A DNA stretch of 64,000 nt from Dichomitus squalens LYAD-421 SS1 (GCF_000275845.1 NW_006766898.1:523304-587303); one strand, 5' to 3'. Positions 50,056 to 60,933 are shown, counted from the stretch's first letter. Program-made: numbers and translations. The notes: generated by a model from the sequence alone, not told the origin.

Positions 50056-52919
50056 TCATTTGCTCGAATACTTCCCAAGCCACCGGAAGACTTCGTAGTG
50101 CCACTTCAGACTATCAAACACCTTCAGCATCGGCCCTATGGCGTACACAACAATCACAGATGCTTACCTGTTTTGGTGGTTCAGCACCCAGTGGTTCTCG
50201 TCAGGGAAGATGACCAATCGGCTAGGGACGCCGCGCCTGTTGCACGCCCGTGAGCCCCCAGTGCTGAGCTTCTATGAATGGATGACGTACTGTTGGAGGG
50301 CATGGAAGGCGCCAATCCCGTCCGTCTCGGGGAGGCGGTAGTCCTTGCTCCCGTGAATGACGAGCATTGGCGTCTCCCACTTGTCCACGAAGTTGATCGG
50401 GTCGAATTTCTTGATCACCTCCTGTGCACGAGGCTCCCAAGGGCGCCCTCCCCACTCGTAGTTGAAGAAGAAGAGCTCGTCAGTGGAGTAGCCGTGGTAC
50501 TGAGCGCCGAACGCCTGAATGGAACTAAAATAAGTATGTCGCAACAGAAGGGGGCTTTGATGCCTTACCCCGTCATGGCAGACCAGCGCCTTGAAGTTGA
50601 AGCCGAACTCGGGATGGCCTTGGATCCAGCTGGAGCGATGTGAACACCCGTGTCCTCAAAGGCAGTACCCAACGGACGTACTTGATAGCGTAGCCGCCGT
50701 AGCTGGCACCGGCAGCGACTGCACGGTCGGGGTCAACTTCAGGATAGTTGTCAAGGACGTACTTCCAGCCCTTCTGGAGGTCTGTTGACAGGACATAAGC
50801 GGACATGCGAAATCTCACAGGAATGCTAGGCACCCACCAACGAACGGCTTTCCTCCCCAGTCCTCCGCAATGGCATCGGTGAATGCTAGAGACACATATA
50901 TGAGAACGACAGAAACCATGGAGAACAGGGACCGAGTACCTTGGCCAAACCCAGTAGAACCAGTCGGATTGATCGCAACGACGACATATCCCTGCTGGGC
51001 GAAGACTCGACGCGCACAATGAGAACTCGCGGTACTCTCCCTCGCACGAATAACAGCGACTCACCGTTCAAGTTCCATCTGTTCGACCACGCATCCTCCC
51101 AAGCACCCTCCGGACCACCGTGGATCGCCAGCAGGACCGGCCACTTCTTCTTCTCGCCCTCCTTGAACCCAGGCGGCTTCAGCAGCCACCCGTGCACCTC
51201 CTTCCCCTCCGCGCCCTCGAACCAGAAGTCGCTGCCCTCGTCCAATGACTTGCTCTTTAGCGCGCTCGCCGCGAAGCGCGTCAGCTGCTCGACCGCAGGC
51301 TTCCCGCTCTCGTTGAGCCCGCGCAGTACGAAGACGTCGTTCGGGCTCGTGAGCGACGAGCGCGTGAACACGAGCCGGCCGTCAGAGCGCGGCTGGATCG
51401 CGGACGCAGAACCAGTCGACGTGATCTCGTGCAGGACACGGAACTCCGCAGAGAGCGCGGGGTCGCTCGAGGAGTGAGACGGCGTCTCGGGGACAGGCAA
51501 GGAGAAGATCTTGCCGCGCGCATGGTCGTTGGCAGTGAAGAACACGGTCTTGTCGTCGTGCGCAAACTGCCATGCACGCTGTCAGCGCAAGTGAAGGCGA
51601 CAATGATAGCAGCTACGCACCGCAATGCTACCGACGGAACGGTCCCAGTGCTCGGTCAAGGTGTACTGCACGTCCTTCTTGAGGTCGTAGATCACGAGCT
51701 TCGCACTGTAGGACGTCAGCGGGGCATACCACGGTGGACTTCACTGGGAACGTACCGATCGCTCTCGTGGCCATCGCGGTCCAGCTGCGTCCAAGCGGCC
51801 TTGTCTCCAGCCGTGTTGAACACAGGGCTGTGAGTCGCCCCATGTTCCCCCGAGGTGAGCTCGCGTGGCGTTGCCAGGCCGTGTATGTGGACGATGTATA
51901 TCTGAGATGCAATTCATCAAGTTGCTCGAACGAATACTATGCAGGAATTACGTTTTGTTTGGTGTGCCAGGCCTTCGGAAGCTGAGGATCCTTGGTGGTA
52001 TATATGACATGAGTGTCGGACACGTCAAAGTCATCGGTGCCTCCGAACGGCTCCACAGGAGCATGCTAGCGGAAATTGAGCCTACACACACTGGGGCGAG
52101 GCGGACGAGATTTACGTGGTTGGTGTCCTTCAGCAGGTTCACAAAGTCGCTGCCCAGAGCCCACTTCCCGTCCGCGCCCTTGCTGAGCTGAACGCTGAAC
52201 AGGGACGGTCTCTTCGGGCCGACCCAGGTGTCCCAATGCCGCTCGAATGTCTCGTCGTAGACGAACGCAGTATCGCCCCGGTTCTCCCAAGCCTCGTCGT
52301 TCTCCTTCACCTTCTTCAACTCACCGTCCTTGTGCACGTAGTCCGAGAACACGAGAATGCCCGCCTTGGCCGAGAAGCGGAAGTTGGTCGCGGAGTCGGT
52401 GGGAAACTTGCCGATGTGCTGAGGAGAGTCGGGGAGGCTGAGACCGGCAGGCGTCTCGACCTTGACAGAGATCGCGTAGAGGTTGATGACCTTGTCCTTG
52501 TCGGAGCCCTCGGCGACGGCGTGAGCAAGAGTACGGTTGTCCAGCCAGAACGCCTCGCCGCCGCTCGCTAGAGGGAATACGATGGGAGTGATGGAAGTCT
52601 CGACGGCGGCGATATGGATCGCCTTGCTATTCCTGATGGGGCTTATAGCTCGACGCCCCAAGAAGCTGCAGAGCACTCACTTCTTATCTTTCAAGGTGTA
52701 CTGAGACACCGGCACAAACACAAGATCTCCGGCCTCATTGGCAGTTCCCGTTCCGGGCCTAGGGAGCTGGACGAGATCGATGGGCGAGAAAACGTCCGGG
52801 CTATCCTTGAAGACGGCTTCGGGCGTTGTCATGCTGGTGGTGGAGTTGAGGTGCGACTGTAGTGGGACTTGTGCTGCGAGCCCCAGAACGGATACGGGGA
52901 AACCTGGAGTAACCCACAT
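50056..52919 (-). CDS. Dipeptidyl-peptidase V (secreted S9 family serine peptidase)
   Basis: Predicted secreted peptidase that removes X-Ala and similar dipeptides. The start at 52919 gives a signal peptide ([20 protein letters not shown]) followed by an Asn-Ser-Thr sequon and [20 protein letters not shown]. The beta-propeller half includes [40 protein letters not shown] and [20 protein letters not shown]. The alpha/beta-hydrolase half has [37 protein letters not shown], the nucleophile motif [28 protein letters not shown] (Asp) and FPDENHWVL (His). The catalytic triad is therefore complete. It ends [16 protein letters not shown] at 50056. About ten introns, about 720 residues, matching the DPP V family. 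There is only one copy in the window. Confidence 0.93.
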
Positions 52920-54181
52920 CGTGGGGACTTGACCTCGAAGGCGTTATGAAGCGTCAGAACCAAGATAACGTGGGGGTTATCGATGCGGTCGTCGATCGTG
53001 GGGGACAGCGCGAAAGGGGGTATTTCGGTGTGAGACCAGCGTGATCTCACGTCTGCGTCGACATCATCCCCGCCGCATACGCCATATGGCGACCCTCATG
53101 CCTCCCACAACCGTCTCATTTGGCGCAATCACAGTGGTTGCTGTCGGAGCATCTGATGAGCGCGATGGGTGTTCGCTACTTACGATCTGGTGAGTATCAA
53201 GTACGTACGAAGTAGTCCAGTACTTATGAAAAACGTCGAGGGCAGTCTGTTGAGCTTTGTCTCAGTACGACTCACGGTATACGTCATCCTCACTCTATGG
53301 GGTGCAGCAAATCTTTGAGTCATGCCATTGCCCTGAGTCATTCCGGTGTCCATTGGGAAAATGCGTGGATGGAAGGAAACCAGTCGTGGTCTCTGAGGGT
53401 AAATATGGGTCCTTCGATGTTCCGCGTGTAGTGGGCAAAGTCGTCATGCCGGGAATGTTCTCGCCCATATAAAAACATGCTACCTTTTCCTTCCGATAAT
53501 TCTTCTGAGACCGGGTGTGAAAATTACGAGCGAGGAATAACAACAGTTGACCAGTACTCAGATATCGCTATATCAAATGTCAGCATTGAGGTGTCAAACA
53601 GACCTCAATCCGAGTGATCTGCTTCCTACGCTGTTGTCTGACAAGCACAGTTGCTGCGAAGCAGTTGAGATGAGTGCTTGATCGAACCACGCTGCCCCGA
53701 TGCTTATATTTTCCACCCCAGTTCAGCGCAAGGCTTAGTGGCCGGATTAGGCCCGGGCAGTATGACCTTGTCCTGGTTGGAGACTAATGATTCCATGAGT
53801 GAATCCGTCCTCCTACGCACAGTCGTAGTGCTATTATCATGAGCAGACCACTCGCGCTACTGAGACCATTATGAAACTCGTGGCCTCCGGACGCACTGTA
53901 TGATCTGCATGACCTCTCGTGATTGAAAAAAAGGTAAAACGGGACCAGGAGGTAGCAATGTTCCACTCTGGGCGACACGTTTCAAGGACAAAAGGCGACT
54001 TCGTCTGTGCATCAAGCCGGCGCGCCATTGCTGCGTGCTATCGTGGTGTCACTCCTTGTGTATGAGCATAGGGGGTGACGGAATGTGTGGATGCTGTTAC
54101 GTGAAGCGCAAGAAGTCGTTGTAACTCGGTCTGTACAGGTACATGTATGCCCCATAGATACATGGGCGTCGACCACGAACA
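52920..54181. other. 1.26-kb region without a supported gene
   Basis: Upstream of DPP V. It contains the DPP V promoter and a 12-bp perfect palindrome, CGCCATATGGCG, near 53080. Frames are short on both strands and carry no family features. Confidence 0.5.
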
Positions 54182-54614
54182 TCAGCGGTCCTTGAGGTAC
54201 TCGAGGACCTTCAGCACTTTGAGATCATCTCCGCTCGCGGCAGTCCGCCGTGCCAAGGCCTCTGTGAAATCCGTATCAGCCAGATGTAGAAGACATGGAT
54301 CCAAGACGGAAGCCAATGATCCGCGAAGGGCGCGTACCACTATCTGAGCCTGTCCGGGATATGGCGAAGTAATGCGGTCCCCATCCATGCAGAGTCAGAG
54401 GAACGCCTTCCGCAGCATTCACCTCCGTATGCCAACCTAAGCTCTGCGCAAGCTCTTGGTCAATATAGAGCGTGCGGTTATCGAGTACCACTCTGAATTC
54501 CTTCGCTGGGCTAGACGTGGCGATACTGCCGGCTAGCCGCGTCGCGGATTGAACACGGAATTGTCCTGGGCAAGACCTTAAGGCACGAGATAGCGTAGCA
54601 CGGCAGAGTAACAT
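54182..54614 (-). CDS. Small predicted mitochondrial protein, unknown function
   Basis: Two exons encode about 118 residues. Exon 1 starts at 54614 with MLLCRATLSRALRSCPGQFR then VQSATRLAGSIATSS, an Arg/Ser-rich, acid-free leader typical of mitochondrial import. The mature part reads KEFRVVLDNRTLYIDQELAQ, SLGWHTEVNAAEGVPLTLHG and WGPHYFAISRTGSDS. An intron with a GTACGC donor and CACAG acceptor joins it to EALARRTAASGDDLKVLKVL and EYLKDR, stopping at 54182. I do not recognise a domain. The spliced frame, presequence and clean intron argue that it is a real gene. Without the splice, exon 1 would read on for about 20 more residues to a stop. Confidence 0.6.
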
Positions 54615-54761
54615 GGCAGAACTTGATTTGGAGATGTGTCCAGTAGCGTTACCTAGAGGTCAGTACCAGTTGGCCGAGATGACAGCTCGAAACCAAAGTA
54701 AGGCGCTACAGCTGGTTGCGAAATTTATGCCCGACCAACTCCGACGCAGTTTCGACCAGGG

Positions 54762-54788
54762 AAAAATCGAAAAAATCGAAAAAATCAA
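54762..54788. repeat. A-rich 9-bp direct repeats
   Basis: Three head-to-tail copies of about AAAAATCGA (the last one degenerate) lie about 170 bp left of the TIR element. Confidence 0.75.
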
Positions 54789-54950
54789 ACAATTCATGCA
54801 CTCGCGATTCTGCTCCCCTGTGTTCTATAAACTTTGCATAACCCCTATAGCAGCGAGTACGAGACCTCACGAAACTTGAGTGGAGAGCGTAGGACTCCTG
54901 GTTCCCGACTTGTGCCCTTCGAGGGAAATCAATAGAAGCTCCCTATGGGC

Positions 54951-54957
54951 GATGAGG
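54951..54957. repeat. Left target site duplication, GATGAGG
   Basis: The 7-bp GATGAGG directly precedes the left terminal inverted repeat and is repeated exactly after the right one (55927-55933). Confidence 0.75.
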
Positions 54958-55926
54958 CCCAGTGAGAACCCCGTCTGTTTCCTACTATTCTGGTCTTTTT
55001 CAGCCGATTGCTGTCTGGCGTAAAGACAGAAACATGTAACAATCGCTAGAAATCGGTATCAATCGATGGAAAACGGTGGCAAAAGGCACAAAAAGCTATT
55101 TGCCGTCGATCGACTTTTCACGTCTATTTGCATCTTTTCCCCCCGATATTGGTATGTTCCGGTCTATTCAACGTCTGACAACCATATTGGGACAAATTAC
55201 GACAGTACTGAGAAGTTCATATGCTTTATCCGGTTCTAGATCGAGCATGGACGAGGATATTTATAGGTGGCTACTCTACGGTACAATTCTCGGATTACAT
55301 ATCAGTACGCTACTCCCCGCACCCGTGCGGCGTGCCAAGCCCACGTTCAGTGACCTATCACAAAGTACTGCTGCGTTGCCTCATGTGCTCTTTGCTTCCT
55401 GTGCAGTAACCTCGTATGCGACTTACCTGTATGCTGTGCGACAGCGACTAGCCCACTCACTTGTATGTGACGTGTACAGACAGCGATGCCCCACCTGTTA
55501 GCCTCACGATGAGTGAGTGTACCTAAGGACAGGAAGGGATGGTGAGAGAAGGGAAGAAAGGGTGCCCAGACAGGAGAACGGCCATTGCCCACCTTATAAA
55601 GAGTGTCGCGAACACGGATGGCGTCATGGACGAAGGAGCCGGGGACGAGATCGAAGACCAGGTAAGAATGGATATGGTCGGATATCCGTTGGTCGGCACA
55701 CAGGCAGACATATATATAATGGACATGGATGCAACAGTATATACGTCGAACACCCATTTAGTACTATCGATCGACGTCAAACGGCCCATTGTATATATAA
55801 AACTAGCCAATCGATGTATGAAATGAGCGCGTTAAACGCCGAGCTGTCATCCGAAATCGCTCAGAAAAGACGGCATTAGATAGCAATAGCCAGCAATCGT
55901 TGGCAATAGACGGGGTTTTCACTGGG
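54958..55926. mobile_element. 969-bp non-autonomous TIR element
   Basis: The ends are inverted repeats: the left end reads CCCAGTGAGAACCCCGTCTG and the right end, on the other strand, CCCAGTGAAAACCCCGTCTA; over 25 bp they match at 22 positions. The element is bounded by a perfect 7-bp direct repeat, GATGAGG, at 54951-54957 and 55927-55933. Further in, both arms contain CGATTGCTG, and the interior is AT-richer than the surroundings, with several ATATAT runs. The only sizeable frame (plus 55076-55501) shows no transposase features, so it would need a transposase from elsewhere. The TIR sequence and 7-bp duplication do not fit Tc1/mariner (TA) or Harbinger (3 bp); hAT or Mutator-like origins would be expected to give 8 or 9-10 bp. 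The superfamily is left open. Confidence 0.75.
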
Positions 55927-55933
55927 GATGAGG
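55927..55933. repeat. Right target site duplication, GATGAGG
   Basis: Exact copy of the 7-bp sequence at 54951-54957, directly following the right terminal inverted repeat. Confidence 0.75.
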
Positions 55934-56699
55934 TTTCTCACTCAGGCATCTGCGCACCGCCTTGCAACGTCACTTATGAAAGTATATGGCTCATTTATAG
56001 TAAGTTTTGTGGGTTTATAGGAAGATGTTACACATTCTCGGCCAGAGCAGTAGGCAGTCTGCCTCCTGGCTCTTGCCAGCGCATCAAGCGCCGGAAGAGG
56101 TTCAGGCATCGGCGTATCTTCGTGACTCTTGTGCGCTTCAATGTCGTCTCCCCACTCTCATATCTGTAATAGAGTGTCTATATAGGCTCATGATACCTTT
56201 TCAGAACCAACTTCGTCAGCAGACACCTCATCAACTCTTATGCAACGCCGGTAGAGGCAGCGTTCAAGTAGCACCTAGTTCCGATTTTCTGGAGGCACCC
56301 TTTCCACACAACTGTCTTCAATAGACTGTATGGTCTATCGAAACTGTCTTTGGAATTCATTCCAGTCCAGATTTTGTCTCTTCTGCTCTTGAGAGCCTGT
56401 CCGTTCGCTCCGGCCTACCTGCCCAAAGTAGCGCCCATGAGGTCCTTGTAAGGTGCCTTCTGCGAACATCGTGGATCACCTTCGTTCATCATGTTTCAGG
56501 CTCTTATAGAGCTAGAAGGGTCGAATACCTTGTAAACTAGGTGCTCGATAGTGCAGGGCGATTTATGGAATTTGTTTCATTTTACGATGCAGAAAGTGCA
56601 CGAGCGTCAGTCGGAGACGGCTGGCATAAATTCCGCAACCAGCTGTAAGAGTCAATAAACCCTGACCGTCACTACCATACGCTCTACAGTACTCCTGTT
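55934..56699. other. Region between the TIR element and the Doc-family gene
   Basis: This 766-bp stretch has no supported gene. Short frames on the plus strand lack domains. It should include the Doc-family promoter. Confidence 0.5.
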
Positions 56700-57230
56700 A
56701 TGGCTTCCCAAGCTGCTCGCCTTGCCCGTATCTTCACTCCAGAATATGCCCGTCGAGTCAACGCACAGATAGTACATCCTGCTCAGGCGACGGTTGTGAA
56801 GCCCAACGAGCTTGAGTCAGCTCTGGCTCGGCCAGTCAACGTAGCTAGATACGAACCTGATCGCCCAGCGGAATACCTCGCCGCGACTCTTTCGTACGGA
56901 GTCATCAAAGGTACATTAGCTGATCACTCAGTAAAGCGTAGGACGCGCCCGCTGATTTGACCCTCTAGGCCATCCATTCTTTGACGGGAACAAGCGAACC
57001 GGTATGTGTCCTCACGATGAGGGGCAACAAACGTCCTCGTTAACATTTGATAATGGCTAGCCTTCTTCCTTGCAAACGAGTACTTGCGCGCACAGGGCCT
57101 TCCTGGCCTACTTGACAGCTGCGAGGACGACCAGAGCCTGTTCGATGTTGCTGACCAACACGTCAATGCCGCAGCTGGGCAACTAGACGTAGAAGGGCTC
57201 GTCAGCAGATCACAGCACGCAAAGAACTGA
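56700..57230 (+). CDS. Doc/Fic-family protein (death-on-curing type)
   Basis: Three exons (56700-56910, 56969-57001, 57061-57230; 414 nt) give 137 residues, the size of a stand-alone Doc protein. The N-terminal part has RIFTPEYARRVNAQIV and RPAEYLAATLSYGVIKG. The second exon, only 33 nt, carries the active-site motif HPFFDGNKRT, which fits the Doc form HxFx(D/N)(A/G)NKR rather than the classical Fic HPFxxGNGRxxR. The next exon opens with a helix (FFLANEYLRAQGLPGLLDS). Bacterial Doc is the toxin of the phage P1 addiction module and phosphorylates EF-Tu, while classical Fic proteins AMPylate targets; the activity of fungal members is not known to me. No antitoxin-like (Phd) gene is next to it. 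The two introns show it is adapted to a eukaryotic genome. Ancient bacterial origin is an inference. Confidence 0.85.
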
Positions 57231-57515
57231 GATGATCAGAACAGAATGTACTATTATTCAGACCATGTGTTTTGAGAGGGCAGTTGAACTAGTGAAGAGG
57301 CTGCAACAGGTACACTATACTCCGAGAGGAGAGGAATATCCAACAATAGCCCAAGTACACGTACACTACGCGACGCATACAGCGCAAACACTAATTGTCC
57401 GATCAGGGAGATTGTCCGAGGTGCGATATGTGTCCGCAATGATCACCACGATGTAGTCCGTAACTATGTATGCGGTCCGTCAGCAAGCAGTCCGAGCGTG
57501 TCCACGCGAAATCGA

Positions 57516-58123
57516 TTAGGCAGAGCCAGTGGCATTATATACGATAGGCACGGAGGCGAGACTGAACTTCCTCCCAACGGGACCCTGCAAGGAAGCGCAT
57601 CAGTACATGTCCGGCTCGACGGTCGCGCGCTTCCCGACGCAGCGCAGCGACGGTGGCGTAGGAAGCGTTTACAATAAAGGAAGAGAGTACTCACATCAGC
57701 AGCGCACCCGTCCCACTCCTCAATAACCGCGAGTTGCCACGTCTGGTCGCTCGCGCTCTGGCCCGCGCCGAACCCGCCTTGTGGCTGCGAGAAGTTGGGC
57801 ATTACCAACTGTGGCGGCGCGGGGTTCTGCGGGTAGGGGACTGCGGGATAGTTTGGCGCGTCGAAGCGCCCGAAGAAATACCCGCCCATGAAGACGTCCG
57901 AGGGCTGGACGGACGTCGGCACGTCCGTGACGAGGAAGACATTGTACGCATACGAGGACGTGCAGTAGTCGCCGCGAATTTCGTACGAGAAGTTGAAGGA
58001 TGCGCCGGGAGCGATATGCGTGCCCGGCTGGGGGAGCATGATGTCCCCGGGCGCGGCGAGCCCGCGCGACGCGAGGGTGAGGGCCGTGAGAGCAGTGGCG
58101 AGGGCGGAGGTAGAGAGCTTCAT
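57516..58123 (-). CDS. Small secreted protein, conserved in basidiomycetes, unknown function
   Basis: The start at 58123 gives a clear signal peptide (MKLSTSALATALTALTLASR GLA). The mature protein reads DIMLPQPGTHIAPGASFNFS, YEIRGDYCTSSYAYNVFLVT and MGGYFFGRFDAPNYPAVPYP, then a Pro-rich stretch and WQLAVIEEWDGCAAD. An intron of about 115 nt (GTGAGT...TTGCAG) joins a last exon with GPVGRKFSLASVPIVYNATG and a stop at 57516. The pattern of two spaced cysteines, SYAYNVFL, GGFGAG and a terminal IVYNATG is one I recognise from secreted proteins of Polyporales, but no function is assigned to them. About 160 residues. A TATAAA lies 145 bp upstream. Confidence 0.8.
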
Positions 58124-59188
58124 GATATGCGTTGTGGAGGAGGTGGAGCGGATCGGTGTTCAGAATTCTCTGGTAGGCGTTAGTAGCAGTGAGCCTTTTG
58201 AAGGGAAGGGCAAGGGGAGATGACGGATGAAACGGCAAGAAGCGGAGCCACCAACAGAGCGCAGGGATTTATACGTGCCACTTTACCTGTAGTCGATACC
58301 GGATGCAAACGTCCGCGATTCATTCCTTCCGTCACGCGCGCGCGAAGATCAGACATGTGTGGTGCCGTCGTTTTGGCTGGAGTGCGGCATCAACAGCCTA
58401 GGATCACCGAAGGCCGCACCAGAACTCACTTTGGCCGAGCTCCACGGTCGACTCCGGTGGACTGTGGTACGTTAACTTGGAAGCTGAAGGCAGTGCGACC
58501 GGAGCCCGGCGGACAGGCCCGGACGCGCGGTCCGAATATACCCTTTCAGCCTGGGTCAAGGCCCATGTTGCCAGATTCCGCAGGACAGAACGAGCGTTCT
58601 ATCGAACCTTGCCGGAATGCTGCTTGTCTGAAGACAATCCTCGAGTTCCTCGCCACAAGGCCCGTCATAAAAATAACGGAACTCGGGACTCGAAGGAGCA
58701 GAGACCTCAAGCTTGCAGCGCGGCACAGAAGGCGGACTCCACCGGGAAGCGACCATGACCAGATCCTGTCAATGTCAGCAACGGAGATGCAGCACACCTA
58801 ATTGACAACTATCCGGCCAATGTCCGACCTAGACGTCGTCGCGCTCCGATGTCATTCGCTGTTGTTGAACGCGAAGAGTCATCATATTGGGCGGGTTTAG
58901 GCCGTCTAGCGGAGGAAGACTCACCCGACATCGTGATCGTGTCGGGTTCACTGCCTCGCGGTTGAAAAGCGGCGCATCTGCAGTCTCACGCTGGGAGCTT
59001 CTGGCCTGAACTTTGTCCGCTGACACGAGGCCACGAGGCTTCCGAAAGAGTGCTCCAGAACGCGAGAATACCGCGAAGTCGGCGATTAGCGCCGGCGTCG
59101 TAGCGGAGTAGCGATGCGAAGGCTGAAAGACAGAATACATTGCGATGCGCAAGTCCACAAACCGAATGCTGACTGAGAAAGACAGGTA
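58124..59188. other. 1.07-kb region without a supported gene
   Basis: Holds the promoter of the secreted-protein gene and the 3' end of RPT5. A plus-strand frame at 58220-58801 (193 codons) overlaps the TATA element of the minus-strand gene, is Arg/Pro-rich and shows no family features; I regard it as chance. Confidence 0.5.
58268..58273 (-). promoter_or_regulatory. TATA box of the small secreted-protein gene
   Basis: TATAAA on the minus strand, about 145 bp upstream of the ATG at 58123. Sequence match only. Confidence 0.45.
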
Positions 59189-60933
59189 CTACGTGAAATA
59201 ATTGAGCGGATTCTTCTTCTTGCTCTGCACTACAGACAGAATCAGGGAATCAGCATATGGAGCACAGGCACGAGGCAGTGCAACGAGGCCACACAAATCA
59301 ATGCGACTTACCTTCTGCAATACCACTGAGGAAGTGCTCGTGGCTCAACTTCGTGGCACCTTCTCGTAGCGCGATCATACCGGCCTCAACGCAAACTGCC
59401 TTGAGCTGAGCGCCGTTGAACTCGTCTGTACTCCTCGCGAGCTCCTCAAAGTTGACATCCGAAGAAACAGCCATTTTCCGGGAGTGTATCTCAAGGATGC
59501 GCGCACGGGCGGTCTCGTTCGGCAACGGGAACTCGATCTTCCTGTCCAGACGACCGGACCGGAGCAGAGCGGGGTCAAGGATGTCGATACGGTTCGTAGC
59601 CGCGATAACCTGAACATCACGCGTGAAGACGTGAAGCACGTTAGAGAGAGTTTCGAGGGAAGGTGCGTACCTTGATTCGCTCGTCACTGCTGAAACCGTC
59701 AAGCTGGTTCAGGAGCTCAAGCATCGTCCGCTGTACCTCACGGTCACCGCTCTTCTCGGAATCGAACCGTTTGGTACCAATGGCGTCCAACTCGTCAATG
59801 AAGATGATAGCTGGCGCTTTCTCCTTCGCGAGCTCGAACGCGTCCCGAACGAGCTTAGCACCGTCACCAATGAACATTTGCACCAGTGATGGACCAGCAA
59901 GCTTTAAATAGCAAGCGTTCGTTTGGGCTGCACATGCTCGTGCCATGAGAGTCTTGCCGGTGCCTGAAAATAGGTCAGCTCTGCGCGCGGGGTGTGCGTT
60001 CTGGCATGCACGGACCTGGAGGACCATACATCAGGCAACCTTTCGGTGGCTTAATGCCAAGCGTCTTGAACTTGTCCGCCTGCTCCATGGGCAAGACAAT
60101 AGCCTCGACCAGCTCCTCGATCTGCTTCTCCAAACCACCGATGTCGGTGTAGGTCTCCGTCGGCCGCTCATCGACCTCCATTGCCTTGACACGCGAGTCG
60201 AACTCAGCGGGAAGCGTATCGAGTATGAGATACGAGTCCTTGTTGACCCCGACAAGGTCTCCGGGTTTGAGCTTCTCGGCCGGGACAAGACCGATTAGAG
60301 GGAGAAAAACAGTTTGTCGTGTTGAGGTCTTGATGACGGCGCACTTGCCTTTGCGCATAGAGTCCAGGTCACGGTTGGCACCGTCCTCTTCGCCTTCGGG
60401 GTCGACATCTAGGATCTACGATACATCAGCATGGCCCTCCCAAAGACTCGCGCCACCAACCCGAAGATACGGATATAAGAGGTGTCGGGAGCTCGCGTCC
60501 TCACAGCAGCAGTGGCGGAAATGCTCACCTCTACGACGTTCCCGACTAGATAGGGCAAAACCTTGTTCTGCTTGATCTTCTCGCCATTCTCCCTTATCTT
60601 CTCCTTCATGACACTCTGTTCGTGCTGGAGACGGAGGGTCTCTGAGCGCATAACCTTCGATTCGTGAAATGTTTAGAGTTCGGGCTGCGCTTGACTGTAT
60701 GGGCAACGCACCTTGAGGTCATTGTCAATGAGCCGTATCCTCGTCAAAATCTCGTCCGTTGAAAGATTCATTATCTCCTCCGGAATATCGTCCCAAGTCT
60801 CCTCAGCTGGTTTGTCTGGGGTGGTGTCCATTGCTGCATCCTGGGCAGCGGGGACTGGTACAGAAGACGAAGGGGTGTTGTCAGGCTTGCTGCTGGTGTT
60901 GTCAGGTACATCGGGAGGTTGTGCTGAAGACAT
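59189..60933 (-). CDS. RPT5: 26S proteasome regulatory ATPase RPT5
   Basis: AAA-ATPase subunit (S6a/PSMC3) of the 19S cap, which unfolds substrates and opens the 20S gate. The start at 60933 gives [20 protein letters not shown], then [30 protein letters not shown] and a coiled coil ([20 protein letters not shown]). The OB domain includes [12 protein letters not shown] and [20 protein letters not shown]. The ATPase has [20 protein letters not shown], Walker A GPPGTGKT (split by an intron after GPPG), Walker [12 protein letters not shown] and the arginine-finger region [20 protein letters not shown] tiny last exon encodes [13 protein letters not shown], the gate-inserting tail; it ends Tyr-Phe-Thr rather than the usual hydrophobic-Tyr-X. 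About eight introns, about 455 residues. It is head-to-head with EAF6. Confidence 0.95.

Larger units (their letters stand above)
54615..54957. other. Spacer left of the TIR element
   Basis: This 343-bp stretch holds the 5' flank of the small mitochondrial-protein gene, the 9-bp repeats and the left target-site copy (54951-54957). No gene is supported. Confidence 0.5.

Noticed and set aside
45049..53000. A terpene biosynthetic gene cluster around the TRI5-like gene
   Set aside because: Neighbours are F-box, MSH5 and a secreted peptidase; no P450, oxidase, transporter or pathway regulator was recognised within the window.
53078..53092. Perfect palindrome CGCCATATGGCG as a possible regulatory site
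   Set aside because: A single 12-bp palindrome in a 64-kb GC-rich window can arise by chance and has no partner or positional support.
55076..55501. 141-codon plus-strand frame inside the TIR element
   Set aside because: No transposase motifs (DDE/D residues, zinc finger) and composition like the AT-rich surroundings; taken as chance, so the element is called non-autonomous.
54951..55933. Reading the TIR element as a hAT transposon with CAGTG ends
   Set aside because: If the ends are set at CAGTG, the adjacent 8 bp on the two sides do not match; only the CCCAGTG boundary gives identical flanks, and these are 7 bp.
58220..58801. 193-codon plus-strand frame
   Set aside because: Arg/Pro-rich, overlaps the TATA element and leader of the minus-strand secreted-protein gene and has no recognisable domain.
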